Below are positions 9,382 to 21,342 of a stretch of 39,809 nt of DNA, piece after piece. Source of the DNA: Blastocladiella britannica. Taxonomy: Eukaryota; Blastocladiomycota; Blastocladiomycetes; Blastocladiales; Blastocladiaceae. Position numbers and translations under genes: made by a program. Location of the stretch: positions 1 to 39,809 of the forward strand of contig MU624621.1 in NCBI GenBank assembly GCA_025349905.2, read 5' to 3'. Position 1 is the stretch's first letter. The number at the start of each line of letters is the position of its first letter. Under the pieces are notes generated by a model. It saw only the letters and a program-made list of their open reading frames with translations. It was not told the origin of the DNA and searched no databases.

Positions 9382-12300
9382 ATGAGCATATCCATGGGCC
9401 ATAAGACAAAGGCTTACATGAACATCAATGTCAACGGTTTGTATTCAGTCGTTTTGGTCTTGAATTGCCCAACACCCTCCCCTTGATCGGAGCAGCAAGG
9501 AATGAGGTCCAGGACGCCGCCACCCCAATATTTCACGTCACCACGGCGATGTCTGACGTATGCGAGGGACATGGTACCATCATGATGCACAGACTTTGTC
9601 ATGCTGAGGTCGGATGCGGTCGGAGACCCGTACTTTATCGGCCGTATCATGTCCATCCCGGACCCGACCCAAGTCGTCATTCAGTGGTTCTACCGCCCGC
9701 AAGATATTCTCAAGACACGAGCACGAGGGCACCCGTCGCGGCAACTCCTCGCGACCATGTACAGCGACACCAATCCGCGCCGCGCCATTGTCGACAAGTG
9801 CGTTGTCCGGCACGTGAGCGAGATCGCCGATCTGGTCGACTACTGCTCGCAGCCAAACCATTTCTACTTTGAGCACCTGTACGAACGGTTCATCAAGCGG
9901 CTGTATGATGTGGTTCCCTCATCCAAAGTCACCAACCGCCCACCAAAGGTCCTGGAAAAGCTGCGCCAGTTTCCGTACGTGCTTATCGAGGAAGGCAAGG
10001 AGGGCGAGCTCACGAAACCGTACCTCGAGTGCAAGATCTGCGACCAGTGGATCGAGCACGGGTCGGGACTCCACTGCGCACTTTGCGACTTGACCTACCA
10101 CCGACACTGCTTGCCGGGGGTGAACCGTGCCCGCGCCGGATTTGAATGGGTCTGTCACTGGTGCTTTACTGGCGCACCAAATCCCCATGTGCCGCCCGCG
10201 GCGGCGGCGGTGGACATGTCGAGATCGCGCGGTATTGATCGCAATTCGTCCGAGTCGCCGCTTTCAGACATGGACGGCTTTGAGGACGACCAGAGCTCCG
10301 TTTCCAGCGCTCCTGCCGGCGGTGTTGGCACCGGCGGTCATCGCCGGAGTACCCGACGCGGCGGCGGCAGTGGTGGTAGTGCTGGTGGGCTTGGCGGAAC
10401 CGACGTATCCAAGGCCAAGAACCTGGCGCACCTCTGGCCGCTGCCGCCACCGCCGGTCGTAGCTGACTCGTACCCGTTCACGTACTTTGGGCTGAATTGC
10501 TCCAACGAGGAAGCGCTCGAACTCGATCCCCGGCACCCGCTGCTCCCACGACTGGCCTCTCGCGTTGGCACCAAATACCAAGCCGCAATCCCCGCCTGGG
10601 AGGAGCCATCGTCCTCGCATTCCCCAGCGGTCGCTGCCATACCCGCCGTTCCCTCGAGTCCTGGCGCATCCAAGGCGGCGAGTCCGACCGTGACTGGAGG
10701 AGGATCGAGTCTTCGTGGCGGCGGCGGTAACGGCAGCAGCAGCAACAGCACTCAACGACGCAAGGCAAAAGAGCCTGCCAGTCCCGGGGATGGAATTCGG
10801 CAGCTTGTTCTGGCGCACACGGGCGTTCCTGCGTCCATTTCGATTGGAGAATATTTCGCTTCGTCGCCCGACCGTTCCGATCCCGACAGTGGAATACTGT
10901 TTCGCGGGAGCTGGGAGGATCCTCGGGTCGCTGCTGCGGGTGTGTTCATTCTCCTTTTTTCTCCTTTTTTTTTGTATTTTTTCTTCTCATCAATTCGTAT
11001 TATTACAGTAACCAAGCTCAATCAAATGCCCCAAATGGGCGAGCTTCGGGACCGATTCCCTTTCGACCTCGTCAACTTGATGGACCGCGTCATGTATGAG
11101 CTCGACATGTGCGACTACGATCCGACGGCTGCCATGGAGGTCCTGGAGTCCCTAAGCTTCGGCCATCTCATGACTGGCACTTGCTCCCAGGAAACGAGTG
11201 CGCAATGGGCCGCGCGGTACCCACACAAGCAACATCAGCGGGATGTTGGAGCCTGGGTCGCGCAAGCCAACTTACCGATCTGGACGCCCGAAGCGCACGC
11301 AACTCTTCTCGACCTGGTAAGCGTCCACGGGTTTGATCCAGTACACGTTCATGCGGCGCCAGCACTGCGCAACCGGTCGCTGCGCAATATCGTGCAGCGC
11401 ATGTACCAGCGGCAGCACCACGAGGACTTTGCCGCGGCCCTGGCAAAGTACACGGCCAAGCACCCAGCGGCGGCCGGATTTGTCAGCGGCGATAGCGTCA
11501 CTGCCGCCAGCCCAATGCTCACGTCGTCGGCGGCGCCCGGGAGCTCGCAGTTGTTGGGCGAGGGAGGCGGCGGCACGAGCGGTAGCGGCAGCGGCGGATT
11601 CGCGCTGGCGGCAGCGGGTGCCGGGATCAGCCGCCCGGCGTCGCCCGTTTCGGACGACGAGGAGCCCGAGGACGTGGACGGCGTCGCGTGCACGGTGTGC
11701 GGCGGTCCCTCGAGCACGGGCAAGTTTGTGCTCACCAACGTGCTGCGCACCGCGCCGCGGTCCACCGCCGACTTGCAGCTGACCGTCTCGCGATCCGAAA
11801 TGCTCACGGGCGGCGCCGACCGGCACTCGTGCCACATCATGTGCGACCAGTGCGGCCGGTACTGGATGCGGTACGCGTCCATTCGCTCCATTCCGCCAGC
11901 TACCCGCGCAACCAGGTCCCAGACCGCCGGCCTTTCCGCCACCTCGAGCACGGCAAGTATCAAGCGAGAGCGGTCGGGGTCGCTGGATGACGGCGAGTTA
12001 CTCGCTCCCGTGGCCAAGCGCTCGCGACGCAGAAGCCAGCTCGTTTCCCCGGGCGATGATGCAGTCTCAGACGGCGGCGGAGGTGGAGGAGAAGGAGGGT
12101 CGGCCAGGAAACCAGTCCCGCGGTGCGCGCTCTGTCATGAATTCGGCGGGCGGATCTTGTGGTGTCAGGACTGCGATCTGCACGTCCATGAGTCGTGCTT
12201 TGGGACCACCGCCGTCACTCCCAGCGGGTCCGTTGCTCCATCGCCAAGCACCACGCTTCTCTCGCCCCTCGGTTTTGGCACGAGTTCGAGCGGCAGCGGC

Positions 12301-13779
12301 GCCGACAGCAGCACTGACGCGAGCGCAACATCACCGGAATCGGCAGCAACGGTAGTGCGGCGGTGGCGGTGCGGCCCGTGCGCCAACCAGCGGCAGCCCA
12401 CACATGCGCTAGAAGTGCGGTGCGTGCTGTGTCCGCGGTCGACGCCGACAACGCCCCCTGCGGTGTTCAAGCGCACCGCCGGCCACAACTGGGTGCACAT
12501 GCTCTGTGCGATGTGGATGCCCGAGACGCAGTTCGGGTCGGCCGAGTCGCTCGAGCCCGTGCTGGGCATCGCCGACGTTCCGCCGTCCGAGCACGCGCAC
12601 TCGGCCTGCCACTTATGCGGGTTGACGGGCGGCGCGGTGGTGCCGTGCGACTATGGCGAGTGCACGCGCCAGTTCCACGTGCATTGCGCGCACCGCGCGG
12701 GCCAGATGTTTACGGTCGAGCCGCGGCAGTCGCCCACGGGGATCATGCAGGTGGCGTTCCAGATTACGTGTCGCGCACACCATATTTCCGACAGCCAGCT
12801 GGATCCGGGACGGACCGTGGGCAAGATCACGCCGCTGCCCGTGGTGGCAGGGGCTGACATCGCGCTGCCCATTCATGACGGCGCCGCGATCCTGGCCAAG
12901 GGCGGCAACCCGTTCCCGCCCGTGGTGCAGGAACTTTGGAAGCGCGACGGCAGTGGCCGAGTCCCGTTCCTCACTTCCGCAACCATGCAGTCGGCGCTGG
13001 CGCAGGCCAAGTTCAGTGTTGCGCCTGTAGCCGCCGTCACCATTGCCCCCAGTCTCTCGGTTGCCGCTCCGGCGTCGTTGTGGTCCGCCAAACTGTTTGG
13101 GACGGCGATTACCGGCCCCGAGACCAAGAGCGCCATGGCTCGGGCCCGGACCCGTGCGGCCGTGCTTGCCAGTACCACCGGCAGGAGCGGCGGCAGTAGT
13201 AGTAAAGTCCCATCACCTCTGGTGCCACTAACATCCACCGCACGCGCTGCCAGCATCCACAGCCAGACGGCTACAGCCACAGCGTCGCGGCCGTTCCCGC
13301 CACCGACCCGCAAATCCGCCGACCCTGCCTCAGCAACCGCCATGTCGAGCAGTAGCGGCGAGCTCAAGATCAAGTTGCGCATCAGTGGCGGCGGCCATAA
13401 CAATGGCGACGCCATGAGCCCACCCGTCGGAGGCTCGGCGGCCTCGAGTGTCAGCGCGTCCACCGCGGCGTCGCGCGCGGCCACGCCCACCCGCGCCATG
13501 GACGCCAATGCGCCGCCGCCACGCGGTCCCTGTGCGCTGTGCGGGTCAGCATCGTCCATGGCATGGTGGCCGTTGGACTTGTCGGTCCTGAGCATGTACA
13601 ATGCCGGATCGCCCGACGCGTTTGTGCGCGACCAGCTCGTGCAAGGGGTCCTGGAAACGGCGTCATCTACTTCAGCGGGGTCACAACCAAGTGCCGCAGA
13701 TCCAACCTCGAGTAGTAGCGTCACGGCCGCCACCAGCGCGGCCGTAAAGTGCACACGGTGCTTTTCGCAGCACCGTTGA
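9382..13779 (+). CDS. SNT2: Snt2-like BAH / PHD / SANT / extended-PHD chromatin protein
   Basis: Exons 9382-9436, 9593-10939 and 11009-13779 give about 1,390 residues. The first exon is inferred: it supplies an ATG and the Asp of DFVMLRSD, the usual start of a BAH domain. Otherwise translation would begin at the Met at 9601. Domains in order: BAH (about 19-135); PHD finger (165-208, CKICDQW...CALC...HRHC...WVCHWC); low-complexity linker; possible ELM2-like strand region; SANT/Myb-like helix bundle (about 549-605, LPIWTPEAHATLLDLV); a split four-Cys GATA-like motif (CTVCGG ... CDQCGRYW, 695-751); and an extended PHD (838-1059, CALCHEFGGRILWCQDCDLHVH ... WVHMLCAMW ... CRAHH). This order is that of fungal Snt2, part of a histone demethylase/deacetylase-associated complex. 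The 69-nt intron at 10940-11008 is frame-neutral and stop-free. A second Cys-x2-Cys pair lies near the C-terminus. Confidence 0.83.
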
Positions 13780-13797
13780 AATAAATACGTATTTATT
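13780..13797. terminator. Palindromic bidirectional poly(A) signal
   Basis: AATAAATACGTATTTATT is a perfect 18-bp palindrome sitting directly after the Snt2-like stop codon (13777-13779) and 7 bp beyond the Rpc82 stop on the other strand. AATAAA is therefore present on both strands. Two convergent genes appear to share one polyadenylation element inside a 25-bp gap. Confidence 0.65.
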
Positions 13798-13804
13798 ACT
13801 TGAA

Positions 13805-15630
13805 CTAGTTGTCCTCGAAGAGCAGCCAGTCCTCGTCCAGCCGCAGCGTCGTCACATGCAACGTGCGCACGGCCTCCACTCGCTTGATGCGCAGCCGCTC
13901 CGCTTCTTCTACCGCGCCTTCCGCCGATTCCGCACCATCAACGGCAGTGGGAGCCGTCGCTCCCGCGGCCGAGACGGGCCCCGATACGGACGACGATTCC
14001 CACCGCTTCCCCGCAACGCGCGCGTGCTCTAGCCGCAGCAGTGCCGCCTCCGCGCTAGCAGTGGCGACCGACACGCGGTCCAGGGCGTTGCACACGGCGA
14101 GTTCTAGCGCCGCGCGGGTCGCCCGCACCACGCTGGCGTCGTTCACTTCGTACACGTAGATCGAGCGGCCCGGGTGCCGGTCGGCGGTCTTGTGCACCGG
14201 CAGCAAGTCCACGATCCCCTGCGATAGCATGGCCGCACACTGCGACCGGGCCAGGGGCGCGGGCAACATGCACGCGGCCGCAATCTGCTTTTCTTCCAGT
14301 TTCCCGCGGTGGTGCAGCGCGCGCACGATCCGCGCGGCCGACGTGCCGTACCGCGCCGTCACATACGACACAGTGTGCGTGCGCCGAGCCACTGAGCGGT
14401 ACTCGGCGGGGGTCGGGAGCGTCGCGGTGCTGGTGGTCGGGTCGAAATGCAGCAGGTGGATCCGCGACAGCTGCACCATGTAGTCGGTGACCTTGTCCAG
14501 CGCGGTCGCTGGGTACTGGCCAAACTGGAGCTGGTAGTCCTTGACATTGCAGTCGCGGAGGACCTGTTTGTTTGTTATGTCGTAAGCATCGGGTACAAAG
14601 GTAATGGAAAAAAAAAAATAGAGATACCTGAGCAGGCGAGATAGCCTGAATGTAAGGCGACGACCGGGCTCCAGTGACGGCGGCGGCATTGCCCGCGTCA
14701 GAGGCGAGGCGAATGACCGATCCCAGCACTTTACGCGCGACCTCGTTGATCTTGGTGGCCGCGGTCGCGCGCATGGCGTCAAATGTGAACTGGCGGTGGA
14801 ACTGCGCATGGTGCAGCGCGTACGGCATGTCCGGGTCCACGTCCCACGACTTGTGGGCCTTGTCACGGTACTCTGACGAGGTGACGCCGGGCTTGCGCTT
14901 CTACATTCACCCGATTCCCCATTGGCATTAGAGTCCCCCCTCGACCAAGATATAAAGGAGGCATATGTACCAGACCCACGACCTGGAAATTGTTCAGGGC
15001 CTCCTCGGCCAAGCGGTCGCGACGCGCATTCAAGTCCTTGATCTGTTTGACCGACGGCATGACCCCCAGCGCCTTGACCTGGGCGGTGTAGTCGGTCAAG
15101 TTGGCGTCGAGGGCCGACACGCCCGAGTCGGCCGTGGCCGGGGCCAAGTACAGGTCGTGCACCATCTGAATGAACGTGTTGCGAATACGTTCGCGGTCGG
15201 CAGCGGCCGCGGCCACGGGCGGGCTTCCAGAGGAGGTGGTAATTGTGGTCCCGTCCAGGATCTGGCGAAGAGACCGGCGCCCGTGCACGGCCATTTCGCG
15301 GGCAATCAGCCGTCCGTGATCGGCAAACATGCGCTCGGCCGCGCGGACGTACCGGGGCACGCGCACGCGCCACCGCACGCGGTCCATCAGCAGCGAGTAG
15401 TACGTGGTGTCGCTGGAGCCATTCTGCGCAGTGTAGTGCGCGGCCAGCCCGTGCTGCAGAAGCACCACCAGCGCTGCTCGGACCAAAGGGGCAGGTTGGC
15501 CTGACGACCGCGCCAGCTGCCGTTGCGACTGCCGGCCTTTACCGGCAAGCGCAGTGGCCACGTCGGCGACCTGGGGGCCAAAGTGCGGAGTCAGGATCGC
15601 GCGCACGAGCCGCGTGTCGTTGTTGTTCAT
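13805..15630 (-). CDS. RPC82: RNA polymerase III subunit Rpc82 (RPC3)
   Basis: Exons on the complement are 15630-14971, 14900-14628 and 14563-13805, giving 563 residues with phase-0 introns of 70 and 64 nt. The N-terminus (NNDTRLVRAILTPHFGPQV, then LARSSGQPAPLVRAALVVLL and HGLAAHY) is the first winged helix of the family. It is followed by the family-typical segment with RVPRYVRAAERMFADHG and AVHGRRSLRQILDG. The linker KRKPG...DPDMPYALHHAQFHRQF matches the expected position of the K-rich loop. Further winged helices (VSYVTARYGTSAARIVRALHH) and a C-terminal helical part end in LRLDEDWLLFEDN. The protein belongs to the Rpc82-Rpc34-Rpc31 subcomplex that recruits Pol III to TFIIIB for tRNA and 5S rRNA transcription. 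Its ATG is only 67 bp downstream of the stop of the preceding gene on the same strand. Confidence 0.88.
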
Positions 15631-15697
15631 TTTTACAGTGTTTGTTTATCGTTTTTGCCAAAATGGGCAGCCGAAGAGATAAAGTGAACAGAGAGAC

Positions 15698-18600
15698 TCA
15701 CATGGATCCGTGCCACTGGTGAGGCACCTGCTGCTGCTGCTGCTGTCGACGCGGCGAATCCGGCGACCCCAGGCGCCGGTGCCGACCCGGAGACAAACTC
15801 TGCGACCGTGGCCGCAGCGACGCCGGCACCGTCTCGCTGATAAACGACGGCTGCGCGGCCTCGGCCCTCGGCGGGTCGCGGAATAGCACTGCCCCAATCA
15901 CATCCGCGCCGCCCCCGCCATTGCTGTGGTGATGGTGTGCACGTCCGCCGGTCTTCTGCGGCGACGCCGACCGCGACGACGATGGCCGCACGTGAATGTG
16001 ATCTTGGGCTGCCATGCCGCCGCACTGACAGTTGGCTGGGTGACGGTGCGGGAGCGTGCAGTAGTACCCCGCATGGAAACTGGCCCTCGGGCTCAGGCTA
16101 CGTGTCTGTCGGCGGCCGATGGTTTCGGCCGGAATGGCTTCCATGGACTGGCTAGTGCGTCGGAAGTGAGGGCTGCTCGCCGCCGCTGCTGCTCCAATGC
16201 CATATCCACCGCCGTGGTGCGTTGGCGGCGTTTGGGGCTGGCGGTACGTCTCCTGCCGCGCCGTGACCGGATCGATCGACACCATCGGCTCGCGTCCAAC
16301 CTGCTGCTGTTGCTGACTCAAGTACGACTGAGTCGCCATGATTCCGGCAACATTGGTGGGCGGGTACGGCACCGCGCCAACCTGGCTCAGATGATGCGCG
16401 TGCGACGGGTGTGCCGCCAAGTGGTACGGCGGAGTGGGTGCGCGCGAACTGGCTTGCGACGGCGGCTCGGATGTGCCGTACCGGAACCGGTTCACGCCAC
16501 GCCGGAACCAGTCGGCGATGCGCAGGATCCCGAGCCCGGCCATCACGATCCATGCCCAGTACAGAATGGCGACGATCGCGCCGGCGGCATAGTTGAGGAT
16601 CAGGTTGGCAATGATCAGGCCCAGCATGCGCCGCCGGTGCGAGGGATCATTAAACTATGTGAGCGATCAATGGAAAGATGTGTGAGCTATGGCAAATGGA
16701 TATATGGGTGACAAACGTACGTTGTTGGCAAAGTCGGTAAACTGCTGAGAGAATTGCGCGACCATGCTGGCCAGAGCGCCATCTTTGCCCTGCGGCTGAG
16801 CCTGAGGGTCCGTCGCAAACGCAGTTGAGACGTTGCTAGAGTTGATGGAGCCGCCGCCACTTGATCCTCCGGTCGAGAGCCGACCACCGAGAACCATGAA
16901 TGCATCCAGGGCCACCGTGACGGGCGGGGGCGTGGTATCGGTCGGAGCGGACGAGGTCGAACCCATTGTGGTGGACACCACCGCCGCTGTACCTGCATTT
17001 GCGGGAGAAATAGTCGCGGCAGGGACGCTGCCTGCTGCTCCACCATTACTGCTGCTTCCACTTGAGCCAGTGCCAGCGCCGGCTGAGCCGGTTCCAGTGC
17101 CTGAACTGCTGGATCCAGTACCGCTACTCCCAGCCGTACCTAATCCTGTTGTGCCTGATCCTGTTGTGCCTGATCCTGTTGTGCCACCAACTGTCGCGCC
17201 TGAGCCTGTCGTGCCACTAGCTGTCGAACCCGATCCCGCAGTGCCACTACTTGTCGAGCCTGAGCTCGATGCGTCGGTTCCTGCTGCCGACCCAGATCCC
17301 GAGGCAGAGCCAGATCCAGATACGGTTGACCCCGAGGCTGATCCCGCCGATCCCGAGCTGGAACCGCTGGATGGTGGTGAAGATCCGCTGCCTACCGCAG
17401 AGGCCGATAAGCCAGTGGTTGGAGCAGCATTTGCGCCTCCAGAAACCGCCGGCGGGACCGTTGGTGTTGGTGTAGGGGCAGGGACGCCTGATGATGACGG
17501 CCACGTGGTAAAAGTGGTCGCGGCGCTCCAAGAGGTGCTCGTCGTCGACGATGCTGAAAGGGTAGGAGTGGTAGTCGACAACCAGACGACCGCGATGTTG
17601 GTCCCAGCGGCCGAATCGCGACTGACAACAGGAACGCCACCATTACTACCTACCGAGTCCACTTCCGGTGACCCGATCCCAGGAAAGAAGAAGGCGACCA
17701 GGAATGCAAACGGCGAGCGGGTCGTGACGACGCCCGCGCAAATGATAAACACCACCGCCGCGTACACGGTGAATGTACCAAACACCGCAATGGCCACCGG
17801 CTGTAACGTCTTGCGCCGAGCGGCGCGCTGCACTCGCCGCCTAGACACTTCCCGCCCAATCGGTCCCACGATCGCGATCCGGCCGTCGGGCGTGGGCACA
17901 ATCATGGACTGGTGGTTCGAGTCGGTGGACGACACGACGGTGGAACCAGGTGGAGACTGCGACGCGTGGTCGAGCACAAAGACACGGCCCTGCAATACCA
18001 TGCGAATGTGCATGTAGTGCAGCCAGAAGTTGATAGCGGCGTTGCTGGCCATGTTGGCGATGGGCGCGAGCACAAAGATCGAGATCATGAGCCGCATGGG
18101 CACGTCGTTGCTCAGGTCAAACAGGTCGGGGCCTTTGAGCAGCAGCATTTGGTAAAATATGATGCCAATCACGGTCAGATCAAAGCATAGCAGCGCCGCC
18201 TTGAGGAGAACCAGGAACGCCAGCCGGTACGCGCGTTTCCGCTCAATGAGCGTCTGGCCAATCATGACCGCGTGCCCCGCAATCGTAATGTACAGCGAAA
18301 CAATGAAAATCACGAGCTGGGCTGCGGGTGCGGCCAGCGATGTTACGGTGCTGGTGAGTCCGTCTTTGGACACGGGTACTACCAGGGACACGTTGGGCGA
18401 CTCGGAGATCTCAATCAGGCGCAAATGGTACAGCTTGAGGATCGTGTTGGCCAGCAGTGGGATGATGCCCAGTAACAAGTCCATTCCGGCCACCAGGCCC
18501 CAGATCGAGAGCGTCTGCACATTGGCATAGTCACCGGCCAGCCAGGACCGCGGGACCGCAAAGATGCCGCCTTCCGGGCAACAGCCGCGGGTCAGGATCC

Positions 18601-21342
18601 ATTTTCGAGGTAAGGCACGGATGACGGCCACGGTCAAATCGAGGACAGCAAAGACGACCGAGGCAATGTAGAATCCCGCGGCGTCGAATGGTTGCAGTAG
18701 TTGTGGAAGTGTCGTCAGGGTTGTATAGAGTGCGAGCTGTATTTCATTTATTCAGTATGCAGTTAATCTTTCTTAAAAATGAAAACGCACCAAAGTCGTG
18801 ACGATCGAGCGAAGCAAGTTCAAGAGAAGCAGTGTGCGGCGGATCTGCGTCCACCAGCCAGTAAATGCGAGCGAAATAATGGACGCTGGCCGTCCAATCG
18901 GCGACTTCCAATCGTGGCTACCTCCATCTCCATAATGCTGATTCTGGCCGGCGCCACCGACCAGCGTCCCGTTCGAGTCCTGGTGAAGAAACTGGTGGTT
19001 GCGTCCGTGCTCGATATTTTGACCGACAGCGTGGTAACTCGTGATGCCACCTTGCAAGTACTGCTGTGCACCATACTGACCTGCCACCGCCGTGGTAGAG
19101 TGCGCCTCCGCATGGGGTCGCCACCCACCACCAGCAGCGGCAGCCCGGTGCTGCTGCTCGTCTTCGTGAATATGCACGCGGTGCACGTGCTCGTCGTGGA
19201 CGTGCGTGCGATTCACCACCACGTCGTCGATGCGGATTCGCGTATCATGCTGTTGCTGATGTTGTTGTTGTGTCGCGTGCCGCGAAGGGGATGGTGTCGG
19301 CATCATAGGGTCAAACGATCCCGCGGCATCGGACGCCGTGTCCAGTGCCGCGCGGCGGGACGTGTCCCCGGCTTCCGCCGACGCGAACGAGGCGACCACA
19401 CGCTCGCGCAGCCGCGACCCGAACCGCTGTAGTTTGGTAGAGGCGTCCACCATGCGCGTCGGGAGGTACGAGGAGGTTCCTCCGGTCGCATTGGTGTGGT
19501 ACTGCGTCTCTGCAAGCTGCTGCTGCTGCTGTTGTTGCTCGTAGTGGTAGGAGCTTGATCCAGCAGTAGCAGCCGTGGTAGAAGTGGCCATGGGAGGCTG
19601 CGATATGGCAGCATACCGCGAGTCGGTAGCTTGAGTGCGGTGAGCAGGGGAAGCGGCAAGCGAGGACCTGCGTGGGGGCGACGATACAAAGATGACTGGC
19701 GTGGGCGTTGGCGTCTGCAGCACCGTCACCACGTCGGCACTCCCACCAAGCAGCCAGTCGTGGACACGGTCCTTGCGCCTTTCTTGGTCATAAGTCGCGT
19801 GCTGGGTGTGTTGAGTATGCTGATGCGTGTGATGCTGTTGAGTGGTGTTGACGGTGACAGTCTCGCCGGCCACCGCATACGAGGTGTCCTGACCAAGGGA
19901 CGAAATCACGGCCGGCCGCACGGGCGACAGCTGTGCCGGGATCCGGGGCGATCCGATCCCATAGGGGGATGGTGGGGAGTGAGTTGGAGAGTGCGGCGGG
20001 GACATTGCTGGGCGCGGTGGGCGCGGCGGCGGCACTGTGTTTGCGAGCCTGACGGGCGATGTTGGTGCCGAGGCAAACACCGCCGATGACATTGGCTACC
20101 ATTTCAAAGTGTCAGGACCAAGTGCCAACTTTTTTTTTTTTTTGAAGGGGGAAATTGGCGTACCTGTGAAGCTGCCAGGTCTGCTTCCACTGTCAATGAC
20201 GACGGCACAACTTGGGCAATCCTGGGCGGTGACAAGTGTTGCTGCTGTTGCTGCTGCTGAAGTTGCTGCTGCTGAAGTTGCTGTTGGCGATAGTACTCTT
20301 CCGTTTTGGTGACGGTGGTGGTGGTCGTGGCTTGATGCAAGCGCTGCTGCTCATCGCGCAGCCTGTAATGCTGCTGCTGTTGCTGTTGCGACTGCGGCCG
20401 CGAGCCTGCTCCGAAGGTTGTGCTCGGAGCAACTCCCATGTACGGCGTTGGCTGCGGCATGGGAATCACGGGCTGCCGCTGCTGCTGCTGCGGTAGTTGT
20501 GAATGCGATCCATACGGTGTTGGCTGGGGCATTCCACTGGCAGATGAATCGTCGTCGCCGGTACGCGATGCACGGGTGACAATGATGCGCGGCACAGGAG
20601 CAGTGCGGCGCATGGACCCGCGCTGATCGGGTGGGGTGTCGCGATGCGGACCTCGCTGATGGTAGTCATCGCCATGTTCGTGAGGAATCGATGAAAACGA
20701 GCGGATCGGGGCTGGAGTAGGCGGCAGATCAGAGTCCTGCTCAAAGGTGCCATCGTCGGCAGTGACTGTTCGGCCATTCTTGGTGGGTTTGTCGCGGTAG
20801 AACGATGGACCGATGTGCGAGACGGTCGAGTCGGTGGGCGCAAAAGAAATGGCCGATACCATGGATACGAGCGATACTGGAGCAGTCTCTTGCAGGTTTG
20901 CTGTTGTATTGGCGGTAGCTTGGAACGCTGTCGCAACGTGTTGCCGCTTGCTCTGTGACGATGACGTGTGAATGGTGTGCCGGGCACCCGCATTTGTGGT
21001 TGCGAGATGATGGCGCAAGCTCCCGCGTGGATTCCCGCGCAAAGTAGCAGACGTGCGTGGTGGGCGCGCAGGCGGTGGTGGCTTTGATGCATGATCGCCA
21101 GCAGCTAAAAAAGGACCAGTCATTCGCTGTTGCTGCTGTTGCCGAGTTGGCGATGCGGGATATTCGCCGGGGATGGGGGTGCTGACCATGGACTGCCTGC
21201 GCCTGACGCTGCCACTGTCCATGGGAGGCGCTGCCAAGTGGTGGTGCGATGGTGGTGGAGCCTCGGAATGCGCGGCGACAAAGCGATCGGGGCTCACTGG
21301 CGCCGGCGGTGGATCGGCATGTCGGTGTCTGCCGTAGCCCAT
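15698..21342 (-). CDS. Very large polytopic membrane protein, Q-rich head and Gly/Ser stalk
   Basis: Not a family I recognise. Four exons on the complement, 21342-20164, 20095-18791, 18736-16721 and 16654-15698, all in phase 0, give 1,818 residues. Introns are 68, 54 and 66 nt. Residues 1-~810 are disordered: Pro/Ser/His-rich with several poly-Gln tracts. About seven hydrophobic segments follow between ~815 and 1190 (for example VAGMDLLLGIIPLLANTIL, QLVIFIVSLYITIAG, FDLTVIGIIFYQMLLL and FTVYAAVVFIICAGVV). Next comes a ~270-residue Ser/Gly/Thr/Ala stretch with GTTGS repeats, then a last membrane segment (GLIIANLILNYAAGAIVAIL, about 1511-1545) and a ~270-residue disordered tail with QQQ. I infer a plasma-membrane protein with cytosolic ends and a mucin-like outer loop. 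Joining the two upstream exons is supported because the membrane helix at 18791/18736 is completed by splicing. Confidence 0.72.
17141..17185 (-). repeat. 15-bp tandem repeat x3 (GTTGS-coding)
   Basis: Three adjacent 15-bp units (tgatcctgttgtgcc on the + strand; the first unit differs by one base) encode GTTGS repeats in the Gly/Ser stalk. The second and third copies are identical, which implies recent duplication. Looser relatives flank the block on both sides. Confidence 0.75.
20236..20292 (-). repeat. CAG/CAA trinucleotide tract (poly-Gln)
   Basis: The complement reads as interrupted CAG/CAA codons, giving QQQLQQQQLQQQQQQQ in the first exon of the large membrane protein. Other poly-Gln tracts occur at 20371-20391, 20479-20491, 19517-19537 and 15730-15748. 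Interruptions by CTT/CAA should limit expansion. Confidence 0.75.

Noticed and set aside
9465..9592. An extra exon of the Snt2-like gene between 9500 and 9592
   Set aside because: An open frame exists (ARNEVQDAATPIFHV), but no donor of the right phase joins it to DFVMLRSD. The 156-nt intron is therefore kept, though it is longer than most.
16833..18017. 394-residue + strand open frame, Pro/Glu/Val-rich
   Set aside because: Shadow of the Gly/Ser/Thr stalk and last membrane segments of the large membrane gene; no start context and no membrane or domain logic of its own.
20104..21342. Separate Gln-rich gene upstream of the polytopic protein
   Set aside because: A phase-0 intron (20096-20163, GTACGC to GTAG) joins it cleanly to the next open frame, which has no better start of its own; kept as one gene, but cDNA could overturn this.
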